DNA of 64,000 nt. It comes from Alopecurus myosuroides (taxonomy: Eukaryota > Streptophyta > Magnoliopsida > Poales > Poaceae). Where the stretch lies: assembly GCA_028641055.1 (NCBI GenBank), contig CM054057.1:332970482-333034481 (forward strand), in the 5' to 3' direction. The notes beneath the pieces were generated by a model. That model did not search any database and was not told the DNA's origin. It worked only from the letters and a program-made list of their open reading frames with translations. The translations under genes and the position numbers were made by a program. How positions within the stretch are numbered: the stretch's first letter is position 1; the number at the start of each line of letters is the position of its first letter. Shown here piece after piece: positions 46,840 to 59,161 of this stretch.

Positions 46840-49800
46840 GTTCCCATGGCGGGAATCTAGATACGATTGCTGAAGGAGAAGAAGGTGAACCCGTGGAGAA
46901 GACATCAGGGCCGATATCCAGGACATCTATAAAGCTAGTGTACAGTCTGATTCAAAAATTTGACAAGCAGAAGCGTGAAATTGTCACATCTGTTGGCTGA
47001 GGTGGAATCCTGACATTTCCACTGTTGAACAAGCTCGACACAAACTTTGCTGTATGGTTGCTCAGTGAGGTGGAAGAAGATAGAAGTTCAATCATTGTCT
47101 TAGAGGATAAGGTATATAAGTTTGATGGTACCGATGTCGGGAAGGTATTCGGCATCCCTTCTTCAGGAAGGGATGTAAGAGATAAAACTCTGAACCGAAG
47201 TGAAGTGGCTTTCCGTTCGATTAGATCGCGTCTGTGTATGACCAGTAAAGACGCGAGGAGCTTCAAGCCGGTTCAAGCCATACTTGAAAGAGACTACCAT
47301 GGCAGTACGTCTCCTTCAGAAATTAAGTCTTTCAAGACAGCGTTTGTGGTCTTCATGATGACACATATGTTTGCTCCGACAACGAAGTATGACTATTTCA
47401 ACACTGACTACTGGCCAGCCTTGCTGGATGTAGCGGAAATCCATAATTTAAATTGGGGCAAATTCGTCATCGACGAATTGTTTGATGCGGCATCCAAGCT
47501 GAGGTCAGACATGAAGAAGAACCATTCTGTTTACAATGTCGCTGGAAATCTGCTATGGTTTGAGGTATAAATTTTTCTTTATTACCGATGAAAAAATTAT
47601 AACATTACCGATATTATAAATTTATAACATATCCACAAACAGATTTCTTGGCTCCACAAATTTATTCTCCTAGACCGATGGGGAAGAGAAGCAATGAGTA
47701 TAGAACTTGTATTAACCGTTATCTCCATTCCATGCAGGTCTTTTATCTGGACAGCATTGAGGTAGGCGACCTCAAAATGAAACATGATATTTTCCCAAGG
47801 ATTCATGCATTTACTCAAGAAAAGATCAAAGCGATGATAAAGGCAGATAAAGTGAATTTGCCGGGTGTATCAAATTCGAAGTCAATGTGCTGGGCTTCAT
47901 TGGTAAGCTATGTTAGATGAAACTTGATGTCAAACATATGTTTCAAGACATGTTGATTACGTGAATCTTAGTGCTTTATTTTCACACAATTTTTTTTCGA
48001 GCAGCCGCGTAACATCCAAGAGTTAGCATATTCAAAGTATAGTCCAGGAATCTCGCCGAACTACATCTGCAACCATAGGTAAATATATACCTCAAGTCAA
48101 TTTATTTTTTTGCACATGGAGAAAATAATTGTGCATTAACTTGAAGAAATATGATTTTAAAGGATTATCTGATGTCAATACAGATGAAAGTAATGTTCGA
48201 CTCCAAGATAAAGGCACACGAGGATAATGTAAGGCAGCATGTACTTGAAATGAATAGAAAGTTCAGGAGCCATCTTGAGGAGGTGATGGCACACTATGCT
48301 GGATCGAATACCTCAAAGAAAACCCGTGACCAAACCGAATCATTTGGCACCTTAAACCAAGGTTCAAATTGAACAGAAGGATCAACTCCTTGTGGTAACA
48401 CAAATATTTCAACAATGTCATCGACAAATTGTGATGGCAGTACACTAGCTGGTTAGTTAATGCTGCGCGACACAATATCAATTCCATTAATATCTTATTT
48501 TTGTAAACCTCTAAGGCCCAGTTTTGTGCTTTTATTTTTGCAGATGTTAGTAGCCCGCTAAAGCGGGTTGCTCCTGTATCGAGCCGGCGGAACCAAGGAA
48601 GAAGATGAGAACCCAGAGCATTAGGACAGACTGGAAGTCGTTAGGAGTAAACTCCTCTGACCAGCACATTAAATGTGCTACTGTCCCAGATCTTAATATT
48701 GGAGACAATCATGCAATAAACTTGGTGTCCTCTATTAAGGAGAATGTTCTGCAGCAACGGCGTTTGGTCTGGGACGACGGGCCTAGTTTTGACCTAGGAT
48801 TTGATGATACTCCCACACAAAGAGCCAACAAATCTGTTTGGTTGTTCATCTTCAAGTGAGAATCAAGTGAGAATTAGGTGGACACTGTCACGTGAACTGG
48901 TCTAGGGTCTGTCGCCCACCCCGGCTTGGTGGATTAGGTGCACCAGACCTAGCCCGCACCTCCACCAGCTTGCGGCTATGATGGCTATGGAGGATGCGCA
49001 CAGACCCTTTGCGACCCTGGCGCGGACTAGACATGCAGTTCTCCCGAGAGGAGAAAGAGATCTTTGACGCCTCCACATACATGGTTGTTGGTGACGATGC
49101 CTTGGCGCTGTTCTGCCTAGACAGATGGCTTGACGGGAGGACGATTAGGGACATAGCGCCGGACCTCTTCGCGCTTATCCCTAAACGCCGTCAGAAGCAC
49201 CGCACGGTTCAGCAAGCGCTTGCTGAGCGCGCCTGGATCACGGACATCACTGGCACCCTGAGCCCCCTAGCTCTATGACAGTACGTCCAGCTTTGGATCA
49301 GGCTGCGCGACTACCAGCTGCGATTGGAGCCGGACAAGCTCATCTGGCGCTGGACCACGGATGGACAATACTTTGCCCAATCCTGCTACAATGCCCTCTT
49401 CCAGGCATCGTTGTCAACATGGACGTGGAGGTTGAACTGGAAGATGTGGGCCCCTCCTAGGGTGAAGTTCTTCATCTGGCTTGCCTACCTAGACAGATGT
49501 TGGACGGGTGAGCGGCTGGCGCGACACGGGCTTCCCCATGCGGCGCGATGCCCACTCTGCGACCAGTCAGAAGAGACTATGGCACATCTACTCACGGGAT
49601 GCTCCTTCTCTCGGGTGATCTGGCATGAGGTGGCTTTCATGGATCAGATTCACGACGACTCCTCCCGACAGTGAGGGTGCTTTCTCAGAGTGGTGGACAA
49701 CGGCGCTTGGTGCAGTCCCTAGCGCACTGCGCAAGGGTACTTTGTCACTGATTATGATGACGGCGTGGTCGATCTGGAAACACCGGAACGCGGAAGTCTT

Positions 49801-51650
49801 CGAAAATGCTCAACTATCGGTGGCCTCCCTGCTCGACACAATCAAAGCCGAGGCGAGGGACTGGGCGAACGCAGGAGCCCGGGGTCTACGCCAGCTTCTC
49901 CCCTAGATAGGTCTTTCTTGGGTTGAGTTCTACGGTGTGGGGTTAGGTCTCTTGTGGGTTTGTACATATTAACTCTCTTTTTCTATCAATGCATCAAAAC
50001 GCAAAGCTTTTGCGTTTTCGCGGAAAAAAAAAGAATCAAGTTGTGTCGGAAACTGAAGGAATCAATATGACATCTGTTATCATGATACCAGAGTTAATGA
50101 CCCCTGGAACGGCTAAGTCGGACACAACAATAACCCATGCAGTGGTAAGGGGTGGTGTGGTTGAGGAGGATGGAAATATTCTTAGCTTGCGTTTACCGGG
50201 TCAGAGGTATCTAGTATTAGAAACTCCGGAAGGGCGTCATCATCAGACCAACCTACCACACAATGCACTGTTGTTGCGGATTCAGTACCTCCTTATTGGT
50301 TCATTGGTTTGCAGACTAGGAAATTCTCGCCTTCATCGGTCAACAAGATCATGCAAGATTATTTCCTATTCGAAAGAGATACTAGGTTTACTGATATAAT
50401 CAACTTGAATGCCAAAACACTTGATTTTGATATTAGTTGTTCTCCATTTACAAAAAATAAGATTGCACCAATCAGCAACGTCCAGCCCACCTCAGTTCCT
50501 TTCAAGCCAACGATGTATGGTGAAGCTATATGTCGCGCGTTCTACAGATTTGTCGAAAGCATGGAACCGTCTTCAGCACAACGAAGGTATGTTTTTTTAG
50601 GATATACAGACAATTAATAACATCTTTAACGAGAATACCTCCGACTTGTTTATACTTAGAACTCATATATCCAGTCTCAATAATGGTGGAAATAATTATG
50701 CTTTGACTGAAATCCAACAACAGGACCAACTAATATTACATTTGACTTACTTTTAAAACAGCGTCTGGATCATGCACTCTGTACCCAGCTACATAGAATT
50801 GTCGGTCGGGCATATTATACATAGAATTGGTGGAAATAATTTATTCATGACGCGACTTAAGCAGGTCCATGATGATCAACTCGGTTTTGCATCAGCCACT
50901 AGATCTACACACTATATGGAGGCCGATGTCATGGTAATATAAATGCCTATATGCAATTCAAGTTTGTACATTGGATAAGCTGATGCATGTCGTTTCTAAT
51001 CGGTCGGTATCTACCGAAATTAACATCTTTTGTTATGTTAAGCAGACACGGATATTGTCCGGAGACAATGTAAGAGAGTACACAACAATTAGACAACAAT
51101 TCATGGGTGATCATATTACATACGATTTACCACATTGCACACTGGTAATCCTCCTTTCATGATTTTGTACAAAGATGTTAGACAGTGTCAACTGAAGTTG
51201 GCGATGGGAGAGTTAGCCAATGAATTTTCGATACATGGGAATTCAAATTTAATGATTTGGTTCCAGAGTTCTTCATTCCATCCTCAAAGCTTACAACAAG
51301 GTTTTTTTTTGTCTCTTTCAGTATGTTGCCCCCAATCACGATTAACGTTGCAATCAACTGATAATTTGATTAACTTATCAGGCACATATCTGGTTTCTAT
51401 ATCGTGCACTCTTGCAGTCATTTCAACAGCTCATGCACCATAGAAAATTATGGGGAGGTCTCATTCTTTTGTCCCTGCAGATCTTATTTTTCCTTTTGGG
51501 TACGATATCAGCCAATGACATTCATTTTACTCTCGTGTCACAGGTGAAAGAAATAAACTTTCCCTCATATTACCTTTATGATCTGATGCACTTGAAAGGA
51601 AACAACGGTCGGAGGCCTCCTCAGTTCATTCAATCGGTGGCAGACTGAAA
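46840..51650 (+). pseudogene. Degenerate Ulp1/C48-protease-associated transposon gene, interrupted by a LINE
   Basis: Spliced-looking pieces in order: 46840-47567 (LNKLDTNFAVWLL, YKFDGTDVGKVFGIPSSGRD, FMMTHMFAPTTKYDYFN); 47642-47901 (NRYLHSMQVFYLDSIEVGDL); 48004-48079; 48170-48372; 48605-48858; after the LINE 50042-50587; and 50762-50936 (VWIMHSVPSYIELS). The N-terminal part matches the large plant transposon-borne family (WL...FGIPSGGR) that usually ends in a Ulp1-like cysteine protease. Here the protease region (51100-51650) is only faintly legible. A TGA at 46998-47000 breaks the first exon, and a LINE sits at 48869-50031. Such genes are known from MULE- and CACTA-borne contexts. I could not define element ends. 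Confidence 0.65.
48869..50031 (+). mobile_element. 5'-truncated L1-type LINE
   Basis: Flanked by a perfect 10-bp duplication AGAATCAAGT (48859-48868 and 50032-50041) and ending in an A-run after a short 3' UTR. The coding remnant is the end of ORF2. IFDASTYMVVGDDALALF is followed by the zinc-binding block, including WAPPRVKFFIWLAYLDRCWT, CPLCDQSEETMAHLLTGC and WSIWKHRNAEVF. In-frame stops at 49276-49278 and 49672-49674 show it is dead. Confidence 0.92.
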
Positions 51651-52467
51651 TCATTTGATTCATCTACCGCAATAAGATCCTAGCAAATCAAACTCTCGGT
51701 AGTTTCCTTTAAGTGTAATGTGATGTGACCACGTGTCAAAGAGTTAAGTCTTTTTTATAGACTAGTCATGATGTATGGCTTACATGATCTGCATGCTTGT
51801 TGTAACCTTTGTACATTGGAATCTTATGCGATTTTCTAGTACACTTGGATTTTTTTCTGCATACCACTGAATCATAAACAGTAAATAGGTAAATTGTTAA
51901 GTCTCCAAAAAATAATTTTCCATACGAGTTCGTTGATGTACGAGTATGCTTTTCCCGTAATGGATCTACTGTTAAGCAACAGAAGTGATAACCAATGTTT
52001 ACTTCTTCCGGGAACACGACTCTGATTTACATGTCTATGATTGGCGCAACGAGTAAAAAGAAACCAAGTTGCAGCAACATGAATCACACGAACCCTGACA
52101 ACATGTTCCAAGAACAACATAGGTACATTTCAGGAAAAAGGGCCGCCGTTCCATGGACAAAATATGTTCCAGGAACAAGAAGGGATTCTGAAAACATGTT
52201 CCAGGAACAAGAAGCGGGTCAAAAATCATGTTCTATGAACAGGACATTTAGGATATCAAAATATAATATAGAAGTTCATTCTTTGCATTTATGTGCACAC
52301 AACGCTTATCTGATATCAGATCTACTTTCTATGATAATTATATTATATTAATAAAATAATGTAGAATTTCGTTTTTTCTTAAAAAAAAAATTAGTGAACT
52401 AATATAAAGTACGAATTGAGGTAAATTAATATAATATAATATAATGGTGAACGAATCGAGCATGTCA
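51651..52467. other. AT-rich stretch with a palindromic word cluster
   Basis: Contains at 52104-52242 four copies of a palindromic TGTTCCAGGAACA-like word (tgttccaagaaca, tgttccaggaaca twice, tgttctatgaaca). No gene recognised. Confidence 0.6.
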
Positions 52468-53616
52468 TAGTAACTAACACAGAGCCCGTAAACGCGGAAC
52501 TGAAAACGAGGTTTTCTAGTTCGCGTTTTCTCTGTTTTTAGGGGAGAGCGTAGCCGAGCGTGTAAACATAAACTGAAAATTGTAAATTATGAAATCCGCG
52601 GGGATAGAAACGGATGTCACGTTCACATTTTGAACTGAACTAAAAAACTAACGATATTAATTACACATAATAAATATGCGGCAATGAACTAGAGTTCATC
52701 GCAGCACCCTATACGGGGGGCAAAATGCTATGTGTCGTCTTGTTGGCCGGAGCTTGCTCTTCTCCCTCCGCCGCGTCGCATTCAATATTAGTCGGATTCG
52801 AGGGAGGACTCTCATCTAGAGGAGGCCGCCTGTTGCACAAAATAGGACGCCGCAATGGAGTCCCACTATTTGCTTCTTCTGCTGCGGCTCCTCGTCTGTG
52901 GAGGACGCTCTGAAAGTGACGTTCGTTGAAGTAGTTGATGTGCCGCCGCTAGCGGCAGGCGCACACTCGCTCGCATCCACTCATGGTGAAGGATCCTGTG
53001 TATCAGAAATGGAGGAGGTCCTCCTAGGTATCCATGGGTCCTTGCTACTTTTGAGCATCGTCCTTTCAGTTGATGTCATCCATGAGGGCGTGCAGCACCA
53101 TCGTAGGTGACCTAGGGGGGTGACAACTCCGACAGCGACTAGGTACAGGCAACGCAAGAGCAGCAAGGGGCCAAGCCCTTGCCCCCGTGCAGGAGGCCGT
53201 GATGGTCGATGCGAGGCACGACCTCGCTCAACCGCGTTGTTGTGGGGATTTGAAGGGGTTGTAGTTGAAGGATTCGAAGGAGTTAACGTTGGGCGCCATT
53301 GCGAAAAGAGTGCAGCAGAGGGTGGGGGAGGGGGGAATTCGGCGGGGCGGCTACTGAATCGCTTGGCGGAGCTAGGAGAGTTCGAAGAGGGATTGCGGCG
53401 GAGGCGACTAAGGGTTGAAATGGGCGTGACCCAAAAAAGACTCGAGAGCCCATACATATAGCGGCTAGTGGGAGAGATTCTCGGGCCTGCGAGCCGCGTT
53501 CTCAATCTAGGCTGAGTTTACGGGTTCCGCTAGGGAATAGAAACCAGACGAAGCCCGTAAAGCCGGTGAAATTTTACCGGTTTGCCCTTTTTTACGGACT
53601 CTGCTAGAGTTGCTCC
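52468..53616. mobile_element. Non-autonomous Harbinger-like element
   Basis: The left end (taactaacacagagcccgta, 52471 on) and the right end read on minus (caactctagcagagtccgta) form an inverted pair of about 22 bp with four to five mismatches. The interior is GC-rich. The 174-codon minus-strand frame (53505-52981) is Ser/Pro-rich without a recognisable domain, which I treat as non-coding. Exact boundaries and target site are not certain. Confidence 0.55.
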
Positions 53617-54074
53617 TTTATGATACCATGTCTGGACGGTTGGGAGGAGACACCAACGAGGCCTTTCATGTTATTACGAAACATTCAAACCATAAATGAG
53701 GGAACAAGATAAAGTTTGAAAGAGGCCAAATACAATTATACACGTAGGAGTCAGAATCGATGGCAACATCTAACAATGGCTAGCGTGGCTACCATATGGC
53801 AAGACATTTGGGTAATTGAGTTGTAGCTCGTCTGCATACATTGGATACATCGGACTGGAGGATCATGTCACAAAGGCTCGAGAGCGACCACAAACCTTCT
53901 GCCTCCTACTTGAGCAAATTTATTATTGCCGAACAACATGAAGAACTTACCAGTAGAATGACCTAGATACCCAATAAAATAACTACTTAAAAATCGACAA
54001 CTAAAGAAGACTGAGACCATTTATTCTTGACATTAAAAGATCTGATATTCTTGTCTTGCCATATCGATGAATCA
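53617..54074. other. Intergenic
   Basis: No gene or repeat recognised. Confidence 0.4.
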
Positions 54075-55737
54075 TCACGCAAGCTTATAGCTGTCGTCTT
54101 CATCTCTATGAGTAATTATGCCGCGGTCAACAAGACATTTAGTGCCCTCCTGTATATGCACAAACAAACAAAAATCTTCAAGTAAATGGTTTTATGTGTG
54201 ATATACGATTTTGATTTGGCCCGTCAGCTCTATACCTTACCGTGTCCGTGCTAACGCTCACGATACTACAAATAAATCTGAATGTTAATCCAGGGTCACT
54301 GCATGAAGAAGACGAAATCCTATTATAATATATGAAATGAGAAAATTATCGTGATGTGTATGTGTATATTATAATTCTACCGTTTGTCAGTATAGTCCAT
54401 CATGATCTCTTGCAAATGGCTTATGAGAGATTCTGCAGGTGGTGGTGGAGGCTACAAATCGAAGCATTAAGTTCATTAACAGCACTTACTAATTGACATG
54501 AATATTATCAAGGTTAAGGATGCCAAAATGCATACTGTGTCGCTATCCAATTTGATATATATGGCGTAAAGGAAGTGATGTGTAATGTCGTTGTAGTTAG
54601 TCACCAAACTACAAGACAGAGAAAAAAAACATTAATAAAAATAATTAATGTCGGATGACAATTTTTGTATCAGCCACGATTTTTGTAAATAAATACTGTA
54701 ACAACTATATTCATGTTTAATATGATAAAAAATCTTTGGATGTCGCACCTGCAGCCATGAACAGTAATACTTGGAGTTCACGAGTAAACGTCCGGACGAC
54801 CACCCAAATTGACATAACTACCTTGCATGACAAAAGAAGGTGTGAAAAAATTGTTAAATGAAAAAACAAATATTTGTTTTAGTAAAGATGTGCTATAAAT
54901 AATATTCTGTTAGATATGCTATTAGATCTCACGGTATGTCTGTTATCAGTGAATCTAGAGATGTGCAAGTCAACCTGCATAGAAATGATTTTCACGGCAA
55001 ATCAGCTAATATATCACTTGTTCAGTAGCAAAAACATATAAATAATTAACATTGATGTTTAGTTACTTCGTTATCAGTAAGTAACTCTGATCCGACCTGT
55101 ACGGTCATCTAGCGTTATACGTTGTTAATTATGGTTCAATCAGCCTACCAACAAGTCTAACTTAAAATGTCAGGTTGACGAAAATATTGTTAAGTGCAGG
55201 CCTCAAACGTAGACTGATAAATGGGAGAGTCTAAGTTATAAACAATATGGTATCAATAAAAAATATTTTGAAACACATAAAATTATTTTAAAATATGATT
55301 TTCACTAACAAATTAATACGGGTGTAAATAAGCCCATGCAGAGGAGGGACGAATGTAGTTAATTATTGGACCATCGCCATCGTTAATTAACATGGCAGCA
55401 TCCCTCAGCATTTTAACTATCATCGGCATCATCGAGTCGTCTCTCATATGCTACATTACAGATATATAGCAAAATATTAGGCCAATAAAAATCAGGAAAA
55501 AAAAGTAATATCGTTAAAGATCTTTTGATAATTTATACTGATCGAACATACGCTTTGAGTGCCGGTATTTATTCTCATGTACTCCGTGCTTACTGATCCT
55601 TGGGTCAGAGGCTCGAACTGTGAACTCCCGAGGGTCCTCGCAGATCTAGGCTGCGTGCCGCTATGGCTGCCAGTCGTGGCGCTCGACGATGGCACGTCAC
55701 GCCTTGCTCCTGACTGAAACCACCAGCGAGAGGACAT
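54075..55737 (-). pseudogene. RPA2: Replication protein A 32-kDa subunit (RPA32/RPA2) pseudogene
   Basis: Minus-strand exon-like pieces occur in RPA32 order. From 55737, MSSRWWFQSGARRDV begins a Ser/Gly-rich N-terminus to about 55556, then donor GTATG. Near 55440, MMPMIVKMLRDAA; near 55160, VRLVGRLIE; at 55110, LDDRTG. At 54979-54938 is VDLHISRFTDNRHT with a good acceptor and donor, and near 54820 GSYVNLGG. At 54609-54537 is LVTNYNDITHHFLYAIYIKL. At 54457-54382 is PPPPAESLISHLQEIMMDYT. The final winged-helix piece VDRGIITHRDEDDSYKLA ends at TGA 54077-54075. RPA32 binds single-stranded DNA in replication and repair. A TGA in the OB-fold exon near 54785 and a broken frame before LDDRTG indicate loss of function. 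The introns are kept, so this is a duplicated, not retroposed, copy. Identification rests on scattered short matches in consistent order. Confidence 0.7.
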
Positions 55738-56125
55738 GATTGACGGATGAGCTAGCTCAGGTTGGTGTGTTTCTATGAGAGACATCCGGTACGAGCTTTC
55801 AGAGCCTATGCGTGCACACTATATATACAAATATGAGAAAAAACTTTGTGTAACGTGGCATCTTGGATGACATGCATTGGTTAGCCAACACAACTGTGCT
55901 CATATTGCATTTATTCGGTATGCATGCGATGGAGAGCAGCACGCCTAGAGAATCGTCATAGAATGGAGCCAAGAGGAATCAGAACGTGAGCCATGCATCG
56001 ATCAACGCTGGGCATATCGTGCACCGTTTCTACCAGCTTTTGCGTTGTTCGAGAATTTTTGTCACAGCATGTACAACAGCGCATGGCTCGCGGTGAATGG
56101 CTCGGGTTGTGCTGGGATCAACGCT
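55738..56125. other. Upstream flank of the RPA32 pseudogene
   Basis: Holds two copies of 'gatcaacgctggg' (about 55999 and 56114). No gene recognised. Confidence 0.5.
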
Positions 56126-56420
56126 GGGTATCTAGTGAAATTTTACATAAATAACCTTTTGCCGCATCAATTTCACACTCTAACCCCTCGAAGCTAAAAA
56201 TTCGAAAAATAACCCTTCTTCTTAACGCCCGCCCCAAATGCGTTATGGTCTATAGCATAACGTCAGGTCAAAGACGGTATAGATCCTGCCAGGTCAACGC
56301 ACCGGGACCCACCTCTCGACACCTTAATGCCTTGACCCAAGGCGTTAAGCTTATTAGCTTAATGCCTTGGTCCAAGGCGTTATGCTTTTTTTTACAATTT
56401 TAACCAATCTAACTAACTTT

Positions 56421-56990
56421 TCTTTTTTTTGAACCTAAACTATGGGGTAAAACCCCATAGCATTTTATTTATTAAAAAAATACCATCATAAATGTACAAA
56501 GATTACAATATATACACGGGTAAAAAAACCCTAGTAGTATCAAGCAAGATGCTGAATCCACTGCAGCAAAACTTGTAGATGTTTATCCCTCACCCTATGT
56601 GTATGCATGGTGATTTCATGAACAAAGTTCCTTTTCCAAGTCCTGAAAGTTGGCAAAATGTGTTGAAAAACAGCCTCATTGCATACTTTCCAAATGTGCC
56701 ACAAAGCAATAATCACCACCTCCGCAAAAAATGGTTTATCAAACTTTTTCTGAGCATCATAGAAAATCTGATCAAAGCTTTCTCCATCTTCCCAGTGTAC
56801 CTGAAAGTATGTCCAAATACGGGCACTAAAGTTGCATTTGAAGAATAGATGCATCCAGTCTTCTGTTTGCAGTGTTGGACATAGGGCACAGTGAAAGATA
56901 TCAGTCACATTCCAATGGCGGCGCCGCAACATATCCCTAATGTTCAACCGATCACTTACCAAAAGCCACGCAAATACTTTGATGCAAATG
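56421..56990 (-). mobile_element. LINE 3' fragment with zinc-binding domain
   Basis: Read on minus, 56962-56540 encodes MVSDRLNIRDMLRRRHW, CALCPTLQTEDWMHLFFKC and ALWHIWKVCNEAVF. This is the zf-RVT end of L1-type ORF2, followed by a 3' UTR and an A-run at 56430-56421. It lies inside the left arm of the foldback element. The other arm lacks it, which gives the insertion point 'acttttctt/ggcataaac'. Confidence 0.88.
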
Positions 56991-57428
56991 GCATAAACTA
57001 GTATTCATCAGTCAAATCTCAAAAAATATTCCTTCGGTGCGGGATTAGTTTTTACTTCACGTGAGTCATATAGAAAGTAGAAGTATGTAACCATAGAGCA
57101 AAATAAATTATGACGTATATTTTTGTCACCAATAGTTTAAATAAAATCACATAATCAAAAATACCACTATCAAAAGTGCATGAAAAAATATAACATACCA
57201 AAATAAAGAAATTAATAGTCTTACCGCTTCTATACATTGATACCTTTGTATAGCATGTGATTTGACTTGGATCTTTTATATTTCAATAAAAAACATACAA
57301 AGATAAATATAGTTAGAAAAAGAATGTTAGCACAACTGAATCACCCAGGTTGAGTTTGAGACGACCAAAATAAAAAGCGAAAAAATAAATACAAGTAAAA
57401 ATACATAAACATACATAATACAAAAGTA

Positions 57429-57676
57429 TCACTCTGTCTAAAAATGTAAGATGAGTTTTGTTTTGTGACGATCTTTGACGGGAGCACTAATATATAGCAT
57501 AGTATATGGATTGAGAATGTTTAACCGGTACCGTTGAACTCGTGTTGTAAAATTATTTTATTATATATATTTTTATACTAATTATATGGACATATTATAA
57601 AGACAAATCATGGTCAAACTTGGACGTCGTTGACCAGCGAAATAAAATAGCGTCTTATATTTTAGAATAGAGGGAG
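57429..57676. mobile_element. Degenerate Stowaway MITE in the foldback element's centre
   Basis: The left end tcactctgtctaaaaatgta and the right end (reversed) CTCCCTCTATTCTAAAATAT are Stowaway-type inverted ends with TA on both sides (57427-57428 and 57677-57678). Confidence 0.7.
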
Positions 57677-58839
57677 TATTCCAATTAAACATAAAAAATC
57701 AAGTCCAATATTTTAAAAGTGTGCAATCGTATAGAGCGGCTCGTTGATCGCCATATTCAAGAACTTCGACTGAATAGACCGATGTATGTATAACGTCAAA
57801 TTTGGTGGACGTCACTATTCAAGGTGCTTGTACTTATCGACGCTGACGATGGTGAGGAGTGGAAGAGACAACATTGCTGATGACAATTATTATAAATATA
57901 TGTGCTAATATTTTGCTCATTAACCAACTAGGTACTTGTACTTGGCATGTTTTTTTTAGTTAAAATGTAGATTATGGGTACCTAGCTTTCTTAACAATAA
58001 GGTATGTAGATAGGATGTAAAAAAAGCATGCACGTAACCTGGATGGACTATCTTGGATAGATGTTGGGGTGCTTGGGACATCTCTATTTTATTGAGTTAG
58101 TCGACATGGTTTAGAGTCAGATATCAAAACGTGCATGCAATATATCAAACGTATAATCCAACCTAGTCAGTGTCTCCACACCAAGTATCGAGTTCTTCCC
58201 TTGTTATTTGTTTTGATATTAAATATAAATATTATATTTTTTATGGACTTTTGATAACGGCTCTAACTAAACTATTATAGTGAAGATTTATGTTTATGTC
58301 AAATTATTTTTCTACCTACATATGCACACTTTTAAAATGTCATACTTTCTTTTTATATTTAAGTAAAAATATTTTTTTACTAAATATATTTATGTTTGAA
58401 ATACTGGTGATAAAACTATTTGTCATAATTTATTTTTCTATATGATTACATGCTTTTAAAAATGGTTGGCCTAATTTATATATATGACTCACGTGAAGTA
58501 AAAACTAATCCTGCACGGGAAGAATATTTTTTGAGAGTTGACTGATGAAGATTAATAGTATTACTAGTTTATGCCAAGAAAAGTTAGTTAAATTGGTTAA
58601 ATTTTAGAAAAAAAGCATAACGCCTTGAATCAAGGCGTTAAGGTGTCGAGGTGTGGGTCCTGGTATGTTGACATGGCAGGATCTATAACGCCTTTGACCT
58701 GGCGTTATGCTATAGACCATAACGCCTTTGGGGCGGGTGTTAAGTAAAAGAGTTATTTTCCGAATTTTTAGGTTTGCGGGGTTAAAGTGTAAAATTGTTG
58801 CGCCAAAAGGTTATTTATGTAAAATTTCACGGAAATCTA

Positions 58840-59161
58840 CCACGTCGGCTCCAATTGATTTTTTCTACTCAATCTAAACAGAACAATTAAGGTTGATCAT
58901 GATTTTTTAATGCATAATCATAGTACTTTGATATTGATTGACCAATACTCAGGTTGTGCTACAAACTTTACCAAAATTAATTTTAATTTAAGCATCTGGT
59001 AACCATGCATACGCGTACACAGGGAAGAATGGGCATGTATGTCCTTTGTTTTTTGTTTGTTTGCTGGTGCATCGAATCTTTGGTGGGAAGCTGCATGCAT
59101 GCATGCCTTACGTGTCAACCAGACGAAGGGTGCATGGGACACGTCATGAAAGCACTACCTC
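58840..59161. other. Upstream flank of the GRF zinc-finger gene
   Basis: AT-rich, possibly the gene's promoter. No defined element seen. Confidence 0.35.

Larger units (their letters stand above)
56135..58830. mobile_element. Large foldback element with long inverted arms (MULE-like)
   Basis: Starts GTGAAATTTTACATAAATAA and ends in its reverse complement. The arms stay alignable inward for at least 350 bp once the LINE in the left arm is removed (left 56135-56420 plus 56990-57080, right 58470-58830), then more weakly for a few hundred bases. Flanks gggtatcta (56126-56134) and ggaaatcta (58831-58839) agree at 7 of 9 positions, consistent with a 9-bp Mutator-type duplication. The arms contain internal palindromic words such as 'taacgcctt..aaggcgtta'. 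There is no transposase. Confidence 0.72.

Noticed and set aside
52104..52242. Heat-shock-element reading of the TTCCAGGAA words
   Set aside because: The spacing between TTC and GAA is three bases, not the two of a standard heat-shock element, and no gene starts nearby.
52981..53505. 174-codon minus-strand ORF
   Set aside because: Ser/Pro/Arg-rich, no domain, and contained in a non-autonomous Harbinger-like element.
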